In this document: in pieces, positions 23,187 to 31,821 of the stretch
How positions within the stretch are numbered: position 1 is the first letter of the stretch
Layout of the letters: each line of letters starts with the position of its first letter
From: Caballeronia glebae
GTDB taxonomy: Bacteria > Pseudomonadota > Gammaproteobacteria > Burkholderiales > Burkholderiaceae
Length of the DNA: 33,001 nucleotides
Reading direction: 5' to 3'
NCBI RefSeq assembly: GCF_001545035.1
Contig: NZ_FCOJ02000073.1
Location: forward strand, 1 to 33,001
The notes under the pieces: model-generated
Seen by the model: the letters and a program-made list of their open reading frames with translations, nothing else
Told to the model about the DNA's origin: nothing
The model's database searches: none
Made by a program: the position numbers and the translations under genes

Positions 23187-24629
23187 ATGGATGATGCAAA
23201 CCACCCGCACGTTGGAGAGATGACGAGCGAAAGAGGACATGCGTTGGTTAGTTCGGTGCAAGGCGAGTTGATAGAGCGTTCGCCGTTCGAGCTTGCCAAC
23301 GCCAATCCTCTTGCCACCACAGAGTGCTACTTCAATGTCTCATCAGTGGTGCCCGAGTTGTTGGAAGTACTGCCGGCCAACTTGGTACGTCAAGAACTCA
23401 TGAATCGCTGTGCGGAAAAGAGCACGACGCTCGTGCGTGCCGAAGAGCATGTAAAGATTGCAGCTCTGACCGCGTTCTCTGACGGATTCTCACCAATTGA
23501 CGAGCATTACCAGTTCGCTATCACGATAACCGGCGCCATTGTGGAGCACACCAAGCAGAAGCGCTCGAATCCTAGATATGAGCGGCTGTACTACGCGTTA
23601 CCGCATGTCATCAACCGGTCTCAGCCGCTGCCTGCAAGGAAGGATTACGGGTTGCTTGATGGGCGGAGCTTCGTCCTCAGAGGCGTCAAGCACACCGGGC
23701 GCAATGCGTTTTTGAGACGGCTGTGCAAGATGTACGGACCTCCAATCTGCGCTGAGCCAGTCGCCCTTGATGCGCCGCCGACCGTCTGGTACATCCCCAC
23801 GCTAACGGTCAAGCTGGAAGAGTGCGAGAACCTCGCAGACGTCATCCATTCCATGAGGCAGACGTTCATAGCCGAAATCAAGGACCCGACCGACGCGCAA
23901 AAGGCAGTCTTCCGGTCTCTGGAGCGACGCGATGCAGCAAACGCGGCGATTGCAGCGTGCATTTTGTTAAACGTCGGCTTGTTCATCTTGGACGGTGCCG
24001 ATGTCGAGCACATCGGGTGCGACTTTGAGAGCATCCTCGCCTTTGCCGTTCAATTGAAGTCATACGGGATACCAATCCTGCTCTCCTGCACCGAAGCCTT
24101 CTTCCGACGCGCATCACTGAGCACATCCCGGATTGGGAAAGCGCTCAGCGGCACCGTCGTGACCTTTCGCCCGTTCGGCCCGCCGGATGAGTTGGAAGAG
24201 GACATCACATTCGAGAGCGAGGGCACTGAACTCGATTTTGACGAGTGGACATCCTATTGCGTGTTCTTTTGGCTGGGTGGTCTGTTCGGCGATAAAAGTC
24301 GTCCCATGCCCAAGGGCTTACCGAAGTGGACGTACGAGATATGCATGGGTCGCATCGGGTGGCTCGCCGCCGGTTTCAAAGCGCTTCATGAGCAGCTCAT
24401 CTGGTATCCCGGCACTGACCTGACGAAAGGTTTCGTGACCGAGATTTTCGAGGAGCAACTCGCCTACTGTGAAGATGCTCGGCGAGCCCTGCGCGATGCG
24501 GAGAGCGGAAACGGCGTAAGTGAGCTCAGCTTCACCCGGTTCATGGACCACTTCCCGGCTAACGCTGCCGAGAAATTCAAGCTCGTTCAATCCTTGGCTG
24601 TAACTCCGAAGGGCCGTGCGCGCCGCTGA
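23187..24629 (+). CDS. tnsC: TnsC-like AAA+ transposition regulator with degenerate nucleotide-binding motifs
   Basis: A 480-residue protein with TnsC/TniB layout: an N-terminal region of about 100 residues, then FSPIDEHYQFAITITGAIVE, the P-loop position (residues 163-173), VWYIPTLTVKL, the Walker B strand (LFILDG, 265-270) and sensor strand IPILLSCTEAFFRR. TnsC normally hydrolyses ATP to form filaments linking target selector and transposase. Here the P-loop reads G166-VKHT-G171-R172-N173, missing the Lys and Ser/Thr of GxxxxGK[S/T], and Walker B ends D269-G270 instead of Asp-Glu. ATP hydrolysis is therefore doubtful. The start ATG has AAGGAG seven bases upstream. Its stop overlaps the next gene by 14 bases. 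Confidence 0.82.
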   Translation: MDDANHPHVGEMTSERGHALVSSVQGELIERSPFELANANPLATTECYFNVSSVVPELLEVLPANLVRQELMNRCAEKSTTLVRAEEHVKIAALTAFSDGFSPIDEHYQFAITITGAIVEHTKQKRSNPRYERLYYALPHVINRSQPLPARKDYGLLDGRSFVLRGVKHTGRNAFLRRLCKMYGPPICAEPVALDAPPTVWYIPTLTVKLEECENLADVIHSMRQTFIAEIKDPTDAQKAVFRSLERRDAANAAIAACILLNVGLFILDGADVEHIGCDFESILAFAVQLKSYGIPILLSCTEAFFRRASLSTSRIGKALSGTVVTFRPFGPPDELEEDITFESEGTELDFDEWTSYCVFFWLGGLFGDKSRPMPKGLPKWTYEICMGRIGWLAAGFKALHEQLIWYPGTDLTKGFVTEIFEEQLAYCEDARRALRDAESGNGVSELSFTRFMDHFPANAAEKFKLVQSLAVTPKGRARR

Positions 24630-26355
24630 AGTACCCCTCGTCCTGCGCCCGGCCTTCCCGGATGGCGAACTGGTCAATGGGTTTCTCAGGCGAGTGAGCA
24701 ACCTGCATGAAAACCAGTCATTGGCACAGCTCTGCCGAAAGTTGCTTGCGAGAAAGACGGGACTTGATGGGATGCCGAGTTGCTTGGCCGAGTTTCATTC
24801 GTCGATAGGCCATCTGTACTGCAGTATCGAGATGCTTTTGGGCCGCCACACCCATCTCGACTACTTCAGCCGGGGCCTTCCTCGAAATCGTCTAAGCGAG
24901 CAGCGCGCTCGACTGTTGGGCAAGTTACATGGACCGGTGCGGCTGTGTCGACTGCCGGTCCTGTTCACACCTTCGGAAGGGGAGTACCTCGTTTGCGCCG
25001 AATGCCGTCGGTTGTCGGCAAAAACGTATCCCTTTGAGTTTGTTCATCGGAATCACGTGGCGCCATTCGTCACCGCGTGTGGGATTCATGGCCGCCCTCT
25101 GGAATCACCGGGCGCGCAGGGTCTGCTCTTTGACCAGCTATGCAGGTCTTCGCCGACGCGCCATCAACTTTTGTGCGCAATCGAGTTCGCAAGACGTACG
25201 GCTGACTGCATCGACGATGGACTGCTTGGCTTGGTCTATCAGAGAGACAACGTGAAGACAGCCCTGACGGAAGCAGGATGGATTGCGGAGGGAGGCCGAA
25301 TCCACCTCGCTCCGTTCATAGATGACTTCCAGCTGTTTTTTGACTCATCGTTTTCGGACGAGCGATTGTCGCTGCTACTGAGCTCACGCGACCACGTGCA
25401 TAACGCGATTCGTGCGCTGATGCGGCATGACCACGCACTGCATCCGGTGTGGTGCATTTTGCTCGCTTGGTTTGCGCAAGAGTGCTTGCATTGGCGACGT
25501 ACTCCAACGAACCGGGTGAGGGACGTACGGGTCGAGCTTCCTCAAGACCATGTCATCGCTCAGCTTCTGGAGACTCACGGCTCGCTGAACAAGGTGGCTC
25601 GAGAACTCGGCGTCGACGCGCATCGGCTATCGATGCGATGCAGACTTGTTGGCATTCCATTCACGCCACGTGAACGGCTCCTGGACGACAGCCAACTGCA
25701 GACGGTCTTGCGATTGTTCAATGAGGGCCGACGCCCGGCTGAGATTGTCCGGATGACTCGAATCTCGTCAGCGACCGTCTACCGGATTCTCGCCGCCTCG
25801 CCAGGTGTCCTGGCAGCGAAGCGAAAAGCTGTCGGCACCAAGCGTGTAGCAGTAGCCAAGCGTCGGTGGCTAGCTCTGTGTCGAACGCATCCCGTTGCGG
25901 GTGTGACCACCCTGAGAGCGAAAGCACCGCGGACCTACGCGGAACTGCGGCGAAATGCGCTCATGTGGTTGTCCGAGCATAGCCCGAAAGCGAGCAGACA
26001 CCCGAGACGCTCGGGCGCACCACGGTCGTCGCAGCTCGCGAGGACGATGGGCCTGGCGGCCAATCGCGCCGCCGCGCAGTGCAATCGTGACTACCGCCCG
26101 CCTCAGAGGCGCTCGCGTTACCGCATCCAGCAGATGCTGGGGGTGTCCGAGTACGCACTCGCATCAACGGAGCATGTCGCCAAGAGCGTCTCGTTGATTG
26201 AATCGCGCGAAGCAGTGATTGCCAACAGGGTCGAGTGGGCAGCAAAGAGATTGCCGGCAGGACTCGCGTCGCCCGCGTGGCGGCTAGGCAAGACGGCGAG
26301 CCTGCGTCCGGCAACAGTAGAAAGCGAACTGAAGAGGAGAAACGATGCAACGTGA
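24616..26355 (+). CDS. tniQ: TniQ/TnsD-type target-site selector 1
   Basis: A 579-residue protein, longer than minimal TniQ and of TnsD size. Its N-terminus has the TniQ signature (PDGELVNGFLRRVSNLHENQ) and a zinc-binding module C127-AE-C130 ... C155-GI-H158. The long C-terminal part includes helix-turn-helix-like segments (LLETHGSLNKVARELGVDAH, PAEIVRMTRISSATVYRILA) and a TnsD-type motif (WLALCRTHPVAGVTTLRAKA, LMWLSEHSP) that in TnsD belongs to the DNA-reading part. It is expected to bind a specific attachment site and recruit TnsC and the transposase. Start is a GTG inside the end of tnsC, with GAAGGG upstream. Confidence 0.88.
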   Translation: MRAAEVPLVLRPAFPDGELVNGFLRRVSNLHENQSLAQLCRKLLARKTGLDGMPSCLAEFHSSIGHLYCSIEMLLGRHTHLDYFSRGLPRNRLSEQRARLLGKLHGPVRLCRLPVLFTPSEGEYLVCAECRRLSAKTYPFEFVHRNHVAPFVTACGIHGRPLESPGAQGLLFDQLCRSSPTRHQLLCAIEFARRTADCIDDGLLGLVYQRDNVKTALTEAGWIAEGGRIHLAPFIDDFQLFFDSSFSDERLSLLLSSRDHVHNAIRALMRHDHALHPVWCILLAWFAQECLHWRRTPTNRVRDVRVELPQDHVIAQLLETHGSLNKVARELGVDAHRLSMRCRLVGIPFTPRERLLDDSQLQTVLRLFNEGRRPAEIVRMTRISSATVYRILAASPGVLAAKRKAVGTKRVAVAKRRWLALCRTHPVAGVTTLRAKAPRTYAELRRNALMWLSEHSPKASRHPRRSGAPRSSQLARTMGLAANRAAAQCNRDYRPPQRRSRYRIQQMLGVSEYALASTEHVAKSVSLIESREAVIANRVEWAAKRLPAGLASPAWRLGKTASLRPATVESELKRRNDAT

Positions 26356-27994
26356 AGGGCTGGAAGGTAGGTTTTTCTTACGCTCGAAAATTCTGCCGGA
26401 GGAGGACCCGAGTGGCTTTTTGAATCGTATGCTTCACTACAGAGCCGCTCATACACGCGACCAAATCATCGAGCTACTCGGGAGCAGTTCTGGACGTCTC
26501 GCATGGTCGTTCCCGTCCAGATTAGACGTTGCAAAAGCAATGTTTCCGCGGGCACTACCTGAGATGGACGGCTTAGTGCACGGCTATACGCGATTTCCAT
26601 TGTTTTCGCCTTTCCTCGTTAAAGCGACGCGAAGACGTCTGTACATGCATCATCGGAAGGAAGGCTACTCGTCGGTGGCCCAATCCTTTGGACTTCTCGA
26701 CCGAGCACGTTTCGGAATATGCCTCAAGTGCGTGCAGGAGGATTTGCAGAAAACCAAAGGTGGTTTCGCTTACTGGCGAAGGGCTCATTTGATACCGGGT
26801 GTCGCCTATTGTGTAGTCCATCAAGAGCTTCTTTACACGCTTTGTGAGTCTTGCGAGCTTGGCCATCGACGCAACAGCGAGCCCGTATACCCGGGCCCCA
26901 AGTGTCTTTGTGGGAAAGCGGTTCAGAGGATGGTGAAGCCGAAGCGTCAAAAGTCAGAGGATGCATTGTTGGCTATTGACGCGATGGCTGTTGAATTGAT
27001 GCAAGGGAAGTGCCCCGTCATGGTAGAGCCGGGATTGATTCCAATGCACGCTCGAGGTTACCTACTGCGTCAAGCGCATCCTAACTTCGTGCACTTGTTG
27101 CGAGAGTCCACCGGTCTTCTCAATCAGGTGATAGGAGGCGAGGCATTGGCCCTGCTGAATGTGCGCGGCCATACCGTTGAGCGCTTGCTCGGTCGGTTGG
27201 GGGATGGGCTGCATCTGATAAATCCCCGTCAGAACATCGCGTTCGTATACACCGTGTTTGGAGGCTGGCCTGGACTGAAGGAAGAAGTTGACCTGCGCGC
27301 GCAGGATGTCGAGGCATATGAGGCGTCGGGCCAACACGTTCCGAAGCGCATAAGGGTAGGCAAAGACACAAAAAGCGACCTTATTCGTAGATTCAACAAC
27401 CTCGACGATAGGGAACTGAAGGAACGACGCAGGTCCGCCCGAGATTTTATACAGGCCGCATTGAAGGCTAACCGGTGTCTTACACGAACCGAGCTCTTCA
27501 GGATGCGCGGTGGGAAGACGCATTATTTGTTTGCTTTGTATATGGACGAAGCCTGGTTCTTGAAGGCATTGCCTCGCATAGTGCTGACGGCGCCTCGGCA
27601 ACGGGAAGTAAGTGTGAGAGCAGCATTTCCAGGTCTTAAGCCAACAGGGAAGGATGCTGATTTTGCGGAAAGGATATATGAGGTGTGCGACGCCCTGCTC
27701 GAAACAAACCCGCTGAAACGTATAACCCGAGCGTGCCTGCTGAACAATTCGAGAAATGAATCGATTAAGGGCTGGGCAGAGAAGTCGCCCTCAGTGCGGG
27801 AGGCGCTCGAAGCATGTGTTGACTCGGACGAGGAGTTTATAGAACGACGTCTTGGATACGTCTGCGAGAAAGTCGCGGAAATCTCCATTCTCCATCCGTA
27901 CGCGCTCAAGTCGTCGTATCGAGGCTTGAGCACACTGCAAATCATCCAACGCATCAAGAGGGCACTAACATGGCTGAAAAAACACTCAGGATAA
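26345..27994 (+). CDS. tniQ: TniQ/TnsD-type target-site selector 2
   Basis: A 549-residue second selector, clearly distinct from the first. TniQ signature LPEEDPSGFLNRMLHYRAAH, then zinc module one C126-LK-C129 ... C156-VV-H159 with YWRRAHLIPGVAYC between, and a second cluster C167-ES-C170 ... C187-L-C189. The C-terminal half has TnsD-like segments (LTRTELFRMRGGKTHYLFAL, YMDEAWFLKALP). AGGAG six bases before the ATG is an excellent ribosome binding site although it overlaps the first selector by 11 bases. Either it recognises a different target or it forms a heteromer with selector 1. Confidence 0.88.
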   Translation: MQREGLEGRFFLRSKILPEEDPSGFLNRMLHYRAAHTRDQIIELLGSSSGRLAWSFPSRLDVAKAMFPRALPEMDGLVHGYTRFPLFSPFLVKATRRRLYMHHRKEGYSSVAQSFGLLDRARFGICLKCVQEDLQKTKGGFAYWRRAHLIPGVAYCVVHQELLYTLCESCELGHRRNSEPVYPGPKCLCGKAVQRMVKPKRQKSEDALLAIDAMAVELMQGKCPVMVEPGLIPMHARGYLLRQAHPNFVHLLRESTGLLNQVIGGEALALLNVRGHTVERLLGRLGDGLHLINPRQNIAFVYTVFGGWPGLKEEVDLRAQDVEAYEASGQHVPKRIRVGKDTKSDLIRRFNNLDDRELKERRRSARDFIQAALKANRCLTRTELFRMRGGKTHYLFALYMDEAWFLKALPRIVLTAPRQREVSVRAAFPGLKPTGKDADFAERIYEVCDALLETNPLKRITRACLLNNSRNESIKGWAEKSPSVREALEACVDSDEEFIERRLGYVCEKVAEISILHPYALKSSYRGLSTLQIIQRIKRALTWLKKHSG

Positions 27995-28968
27995 TCGGCG
28001 ATTGCAGCCAGCTTCCGGGCTCGCGAGCAGAAGGTCAAAGACTTCGCGGAACGTATGTGGCAGCGGGCCATCGACCGGCCTCTATATCTCGATGGTCCTT
28101 GCCAATCGAGAAAGTCGAGCTCGCCGAGGTCATCAGCCCGCTGGAATACGACCCGAATGACCCAGCGTCTCTTCGCATCCGCCTACTTGGCGGACGACCA
28201 ATACTCAGTTGGCCGATTGTCCTCCCTGAGACGGACCCGCGAGGCGTGCTTAGCGCAGACTCGTTTGAGTGCTGGAAGAAGGCCAGCGACAGCCGCAAAG
28301 GCATTGCCGGCTACCACCACAGTTTCAAGGGCATGGGGAAGGTGGCCTGTCACTCGTGGTTGGAGGCGCGTCTTCTTCGCTGGTTTGAGATGTGTCCATT
28401 CGTTGTCGAAATCCGCACTCAGTACCCGCAATGGAACAGGGCGGAATTCCTCGAATATTGTCGGGCCGGCTGCCGCTACCCCGAGAACAAACTACGCACT
28501 ATCGACTTCATGCTGAGGCTATGCCTGCCAGGCCTGCCTTATCACATCTATCACGGAGTGTCGGTAAAGCCTGACGCGAAGCTGCTCGACCCGAAAGTCA
28601 TTCGCCGGCATGAGAAAGAAGCCGCAGGGCTGTGGGAGTGGGACGGGACGCATGAAGTGATGACTGAGCTAACTGTTCCAGCACAGGAGACGACGAACTG
28701 CGAGCGCCTGCTTTCTTATATGGGACAGGCAAGCACCGAAGAGATTCGCCTACTTGCGGCGCCAGCCGCCGACTTTGGAAAGGCACTCAACAAGTCTGAA
28801 GCCAAGGGCCCAATGGACCGGGTGGTCGGAATGGTCGGCGCGCGGCGGCAAGGCTGGACCTTGAATGAGTCGTACCGGGCACTGGGGGTGGCGTTCTTTC
28901 TGGGTCACCTCCGTTGGGACCACAGGTACCAAGTCCACCCGCTAGAGCAAATGTTTCTCGTGAAGTAA
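27970..28968 (+). CDS. tnsA: TnsA-like endonuclease subunit
   Basis: A 332-residue protein matching TnsA, the restriction-enzyme-like subunit that cuts the 5' strands at transposon ends so that the element moves by cut-and-paste. The catalytic region shows E132 (HSWLEARLLRWFE), D179 (KLRTIDFMLRL) and K200 (GVSVKPDAKLL). In Tn7 TnsA the last motif is Gln-x-Lys; here it is S198-V-K200. The C-terminal part (GMVGARRQGWTLNESYRALG, FLGHLRWDHRY) is the expected TnsC/TnsB-contacting winged-helix domain. The N-terminal 110 residues are longer than in Tn7. Overlaps selector 2 by 25 bases, with GAGGG upstream of the ATG. Confidence 0.85.
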   Translation: MAEKTLRIIGDCSQLPGSRAEGQRLRGTYVAAGHRPASISRWSLPIEKVELAEVISPLEYDPNDPASLRIRLLGGRPILSWPIVLPETDPRGVLSADSFECWKKASDSRKGIAGYHHSFKGMGKVACHSWLEARLLRWFEMCPFVVEIRTQYPQWNRAEFLEYCRAGCRYPENKLRTIDFMLRLCLPGLPYHIYHGVSVKPDAKLLDPKVIRRHEKEAAGLWEWDGTHEVMTELTVPAQETTNCERLLSYMGQASTEEIRLLAAPAADFGKALNKSEAKGPMDRVVGMVGARRQGWTLNESYRALGVAFFLGHLRWDHRYQVHPLEQMFLVK

Positions 28969-28999
28969 AGCAGAAATTCAACCACAACAGGAGTATTCG

Positions 29000-31288
29000 A
29001 TGCGAATTAAGGACTACGATGGATATGGGGCCATCAAATTCACCAAACACCAACCGTTCATCCAAATTTCCCCAAGTGGTAAGCAGACGCTGTATCGGTA
29101 TCTTGGAGAAAGCGAGCACTTCATCTACGCGGTAAAGCTTGGCGAGCAGTCGGTCGGTGCGGCGCTTGTCCTCAATGAGGACGACGCCTCAACCAAAAAC
29201 CGAGAGGTTTTCAAGCGGCGGAAAGCAGAGAGTCTGTTCAAGGCCGGCCTGCTCAAGCCTGTGATGGAGCGTGCGGTTCCGCTCGAGATGGAGGATGACA
29301 AAGCTATTGAGTCCCGCATCCGCTTCAAACAAGAGTTTGGCAAAGAGGATGTGCGAGATATGACGGCTCGCCGCCGAATGATGATGTACATCGACGGCAC
29401 GTTCGGTGATGACCCGTTCCGCGACGATGCAACGTACTCGGAGATGGTCAAGTGCGTGAGTGACTTGTTTCAAACCGACGCAAAAACAGTACGAAAGTAC
29501 TACGAGCGCCATCTGTTCTATGGTGGTCACAGAAATGCGACAGCGGAGCAGCACTGGAAGAAGGGAGGCAAAAGCAAGAAGCGTCGTGGGCTGAAGAAAG
29601 AAGGAGAATATGTGCTGCAGGGACGGAAGCCTTCGGCCGAGCGGCTAGACCCTGATTCCCACCTGGGTCGTAAGCAACTTCGGCCGCGGATGCTGACCCG
29701 GTGGGTGAATTTCATACGTGAGCATGCCCACAAGCTGTCACTGACTATCACGGAATTGCTCGAACGGTTCAAGCTCAAACTCGTTGGGTACAACCGTAAC
29801 AAACAAGGAGAGGTTGAGTACCATCCCATCGACCCTCGTTACTACCCGCCCGATTCCTCGATGCTCGATGAAGGGCAAAAGGCACTGGTCGAGGCACGGA
29901 TTGAACTTGACCGTCGCAAGAACGAGGGAAAGAGAGCGGGCAGCACGGCGCAACTAGCCGACGGGGACTTGAACGTATTCGATATTGATGGAACTGTTGC
30001 GACGCAGTTCCTCGAGTTCGGAAACGAACTTGTCCAAATCGACGGGGTCCTGAAGCCTACATTCCTTGTGGCGATGGATAGAGGCAGCCGATGCTGCGTC
30101 GGCTATTACGTGACCCTTGGGAATGAGAACGCCGATGCGTACCTTGCTTGCATGTTTAGCGCCTACACTGACAAGGAACGGGAGTTATTGCGCTGGGGGG
30201 TGCCGCATCTGGACGGGCTGGTCCACGGCTATGCGCGGAAAATCTTCGTGGACCGCTACGCCGGTATCTCGGAGAAGATGCAGCACGCGATTGTGACTCG
30301 CATGAAGGAACAGCTCTTGATGGCAGCGCCGGGTGACCCTGAAGCAAAAGGCGATGTCGAGAACTTAATTGGCTACTTGCAGAAGGAACTGGGGAATCTT
30401 CCTGGTTCGAGCTACCAAGAACCCGTAAAAGGCACGGGTGATGAGAAGGACGAGGCGCGAGCGCGGAATCGTTTGAAGCTGAAAGACGCGCCCCGAGGTG
30501 CCGTCATCACCTTCAGGCAGTTCATGCAGGCTTTCTTGACAGCCATCAGCAAATACAATCTGACGGCGGATGTGCGGCATCTCCGGACCAACGAGATGGC
30601 CGCAGCGAAAGTGGCCCCGGTTCCGAAAGACGTTTTCTTGTACAACCAAAGCCTCCAACGAGGAGATGCAGCGTGGGATTGGCCCGAAGAGAAAATCTTC
30701 CGGACGCTCTCTGTGCCGTTCGAGAGGTCGGCGAGTGGCGGCATCGTTAGATTGGGGAACAGGGAATACACCTCACCCCGTTTGCAACAACGAGCGCGGG
30801 AGTACAGTCAGCGAAACAGGGGGAAAGCGCTCCCGGTGAAGGGCTTCGAACTTTTCACCTCTCCATTGCACCTCTTATGGGAGGACGATGGGTACCTGGA
30901 GTGTCTCGATGCCAGTGAAGGCACGTTGAAGGTCTACGGTGATGGCTACAAGTTCCTCCACGACTATATCAGCACGCTGTCAAACGCCGATTTGGCGAAA
31001 AAGCGTGACAGAGAACGCTTCCATTCGACGGTCGCCAATGTCGTCGCGAAGCCGGTGTCGAAGGTCAAACAAGCGGTAATGGCGAAGGTCGATGGGTTGG
31101 TCAAGAAGGTGACCAAAACGGAGGCGAAGGAGGCTGCGGCCGACTTCGGTCGACATGCCGACACGCTAGACCTGATTGACCGACTAAGCGGGAACCCTGG
31201 CTCCAAGAACGAGGCTCCCACGGCGCCGCCTGCTACGGGGGACGTTCCGTCTCATCGTCCGCGTCGTCGCGTTTTGGCTGACTGGTAA
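29000..31288 (+). CDS. tnsB: TnsB-like DDE transposase
   Basis: A 762-residue Mu/TnsB-family transposase that joins 3' transposon ends to the target. N-terminal DNA-binding part with helix-turn-helix segments (TYSEMVKCVSDLFQTDAKTV, LTITELLERFKLKLVGYNRN) and a basic linker. The DDE triad is D330 (FDIDGTVATQF), D418 (IFVDRYAGISEK) and E454 (EAKGDVENLIG), with 35 residues between D and E. A Mu-type beta-barrel follows and the C-terminal tail is Lys-rich then Pro-rich, which in Tn7 contacts TnsA and TnsC. AGGAG before the ATG supports the start. Thirty-one bases separate it from tnsA. All catalytic acids are present, so it is probably active. Confidence 0.93.
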   Translation: MRIKDYDGYGAIKFTKHQPFIQISPSGKQTLYRYLGESEHFIYAVKLGEQSVGAALVLNEDDASTKNREVFKRRKAESLFKAGLLKPVMERAVPLEMEDDKAIESRIRFKQEFGKEDVRDMTARRRMMMYIDGTFGDDPFRDDATYSEMVKCVSDLFQTDAKTVRKYYERHLFYGGHRNATAEQHWKKGGKSKKRRGLKKEGEYVLQGRKPSAERLDPDSHLGRKQLRPRMLTRWVNFIREHAHKLSLTITELLERFKLKLVGYNRNKQGEVEYHPIDPRYYPPDSSMLDEGQKALVEARIELDRRKNEGKRAGSTAQLADGDLNVFDIDGTVATQFLEFGNELVQIDGVLKPTFLVAMDRGSRCCVGYYVTLGNENADAYLACMFSAYTDKERELLRWGVPHLDGLVHGYARKIFVDRYAGISEKMQHAIVTRMKEQLLMAAPGDPEAKGDVENLIGYLQKELGNLPGSSYQEPVKGTGDEKDEARARNRLKLKDAPRGAVITFRQFMQAFLTAISKYNLTADVRHLRTNEMAAAKVAPVPKDVFLYNQSLQRGDAAWDWPEEKIFRTLSVPFERSASGGIVRLGNREYTSPRLQQRAREYSQRNRGKALPVKGFELFTSPLHLLWEDDGYLECLDASEGTLKVYGDGYKFLHDYISTLSNADLAKKRDRERFHSTVANVVAKPVSKVKQAVMAKVDGLVKKVTKTEAKEAAADFGRHADTLDLIDRLSGNPGSKNEAPTAPPATGDVPSHRPRRRVLADW

Positions 31289-31679
31289 CGTCTTACTTAG
31301 GTTGGGCCTCGACGTACGAGGCTGCGCAGGAGTTGAGCCCGCGAGAATGGGTGAACGGAGGGGTGATTTTTCCCGAAAGCCCTTACTCAGCAAGGGCGAG
31401 GACATTATCAATTGCTTTTCGCCCCATTTTGGGGAATTTTCGAAATTTGGGGGGTGATTTCGGGTTTTTAGAAGCGTCCCCCAAATCTCGCTCACGCAGT
31501 TGTGGTAACGGTCTCCGCCATTCGCGAGTCTAGTCGAGGGACGCTTTAGTTCTTTGCGGGCACCTTCAAAGGAATTCAACACTTAGTCTGGCAGCGCGCC
31601 TCGCTGCGCGCCGCTTTTGCGGACTATTGTTCAAACACTCGCCCCTTTTAGAGCCCTTAACAAAATGAACGAAAGAGCT
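31289..31679. other. structured non-coding flank after tnsB, candidate transposon end
   Basis: No supportable gene. It holds an unusual run of G/C-tract dyads: CCCCATTTTGGGG (31422-31434), CGAAATTTGGGGG against CCCCCAAATCTCG (31441-31453 and 31478-31490, 12 of 13 matched), AAGCGTCCC against GGGACGCTT (31472-31480 and 31538-31546), and GCGCGC-N6-GCGCGC (31593-31610). TTTCGGG-type blocks repeat in both orientations. Multiple related blocks are what TnsB binding sites look like, but the terminal TGT/ACA could not be placed. Confidence 0.45.
31441..31490. repeat. imperfect inverted repeat, 13-base arms
   Basis: CGAAATTTGGGGG (31441-31453) pairs with CCCCCAAATCTCG (31478-31490) with one mismatch, around a 24-base loop. 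It lies 153 bases past the tnsB stop and may be a terminator or part of the transposon end. Confidence 0.55.
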
Positions 31680-31701
31680 GTTAAGGCAATGCTGAACAAG
31701 T
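31680..31701 (+). repeat. IS5-type terminal inverted repeat, left arm
   Basis: Twenty-two bases beginning GTTAAGGCAATGC; two mismatches against the complement of the right arm. Confidence 0.8.
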
Positions 31702-31821
31702 ATCTGGATATACCGAAGCGGGCGCAGGACGTTGCAGGTCCGGGGCAATGATGCCTTTGTTTGCATGCATTGGCCGTCCTCGGGGCATCGCGCATGGGCC
31801 TTTGGGCCCGCGCATCGCTCA

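Larger units (their letters stand above)
23187..31288 (+). mobile_element. Tn7-like transposition core, order C-Q-Q-A-B
   Basis: Five same-strand genes encode a TnsC-like AAA+ protein, two TniQ/TnsD-type target selectors, a TnsA-like endonuclease and a TnsB-like DDE transposase. The first four junctions are overlaps of 14, 11 and 25 bases, and the last gap is 31 bases, so this is one transcription unit and not a junction of two elements. In Tn7 and most relatives the order is A-B-C-D/Q; here A-B follow C-Q-Q. Terminal repeats were not identified, so the span given is the gene core only. Confidence 0.85.

Noticed and set aside
22000..31700. CRISPR-associated transposon (CAST)
   Set aside because: The transposition genes fit Tn7-like elements with TniQ, but no cas gene and no regularly spaced repeat array is present in the window; the short palindromes upstream are not CRISPR repeats.
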